From positions 1 to 32,799 of the forward strand of contig JAFZSO010000072.1 of assembly GCA_017619355.1 (NCBI GenBank): a DNA stretch of 32,799 bases. Direction: 5' to 3'. Source of the DNA: Muribaculaceae bacterium. GTDB taxonomy: Bacteria > Bacteroidota > Bacteroidia > Bacteroidales > Muribaculaceae. A model generated the notes under the pieces. The model did not search any database and was not told the origin of the DNA. It saw nothing but the letters and a program-made list of their open reading frames with translations. Below are positions 32,734 through 32,799 of this stretch, piece after piece (the stretch's first letter is position 1; each line of letters opens with the position of its first letter). A program made the translations under genes and the position numbers.

Positions 32734-32799
32734 GATTGGTAAGAAAATCATAGACGCAGTATAGACGATAATTGTTGAACCATTTGCATTCTTCACGCC

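Overview
The window looks like chromosomal DNA of a gut-type member of the order Bacteroidales (phylum Bacteroidota), perhaps Muribaculaceae or Prevotellaceae. The evidence is a SusC/SusD pair with lipoproteins, several candidate promoters of the Bacteroidota type (TTTG, about 19-21 bp, then TAnnTTTG), secreted enzymes ending in dockerin-like repeats, and GYF_2-DUF805 and DUF6249-like proteins. The family-level placement is inferred from protein style, not from a marker gene. No insertion sequence, integrase, prophage or CRISPR array is visible.

Layout. Positions 1-4606 (+ strand) hold the end of a histidine-degradation operon (hutH 3' end, then hutI) and a potassium-uptake pair (trkA, trkH). 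Positions 4607-5347 are a 741-bp convergent intergenic region packed with repeats and hairpins. Positions 5348-23562 (- strand) are the centrepiece: two secreted GHL10-family glycosidase-like proteins with dockerin-like tails, a SusC/SusD importer with two further surface lipoproteins, a third GHL10-dockerin protein, and an M6 metalloprotease with a dockerin-like tail. Positions 23713-25502 hold an ECF sigma factor between a DUF6249-like membrane protein and a small membrane protein. Positions 25712-29932 hold an unknown lipoprotein, an esterase with an E-set domain, a GYF_2-DUF805 membrane protein and a CapA-like lipoprotein. Positions 30047-32124 are a tight four-gene operon of visibly AT-richer DNA (three unknown genes, one with a PD-(D/E)XK nuclease signature, plus a metallophosphoesterase). 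It is followed after 480 bp of non-coding DNA by tRNA-Ser(GCT) on the + strand.

How the genes may work together. In the centrepiece the GHL10 proteins and the M6 protease would cut an extracellular or surface polymer, the two lipoproteins would bind products, and SusC/SusD would import them. GHL10 proteins resemble E. coli DigH, which acts on peptidoglycan glycan strands, and a protease is encoded alongside. A peptidoglycan, glycopeptide or peptide substrate is therefore at least as plausible as a plant polysaccharide. This is the best candidate in the window for a little-described system. The second candidate is the nuclease-like/phosphoesterase operon beside tRNA-Ser, which could be an accessory or defence cassette; that is inference from context.
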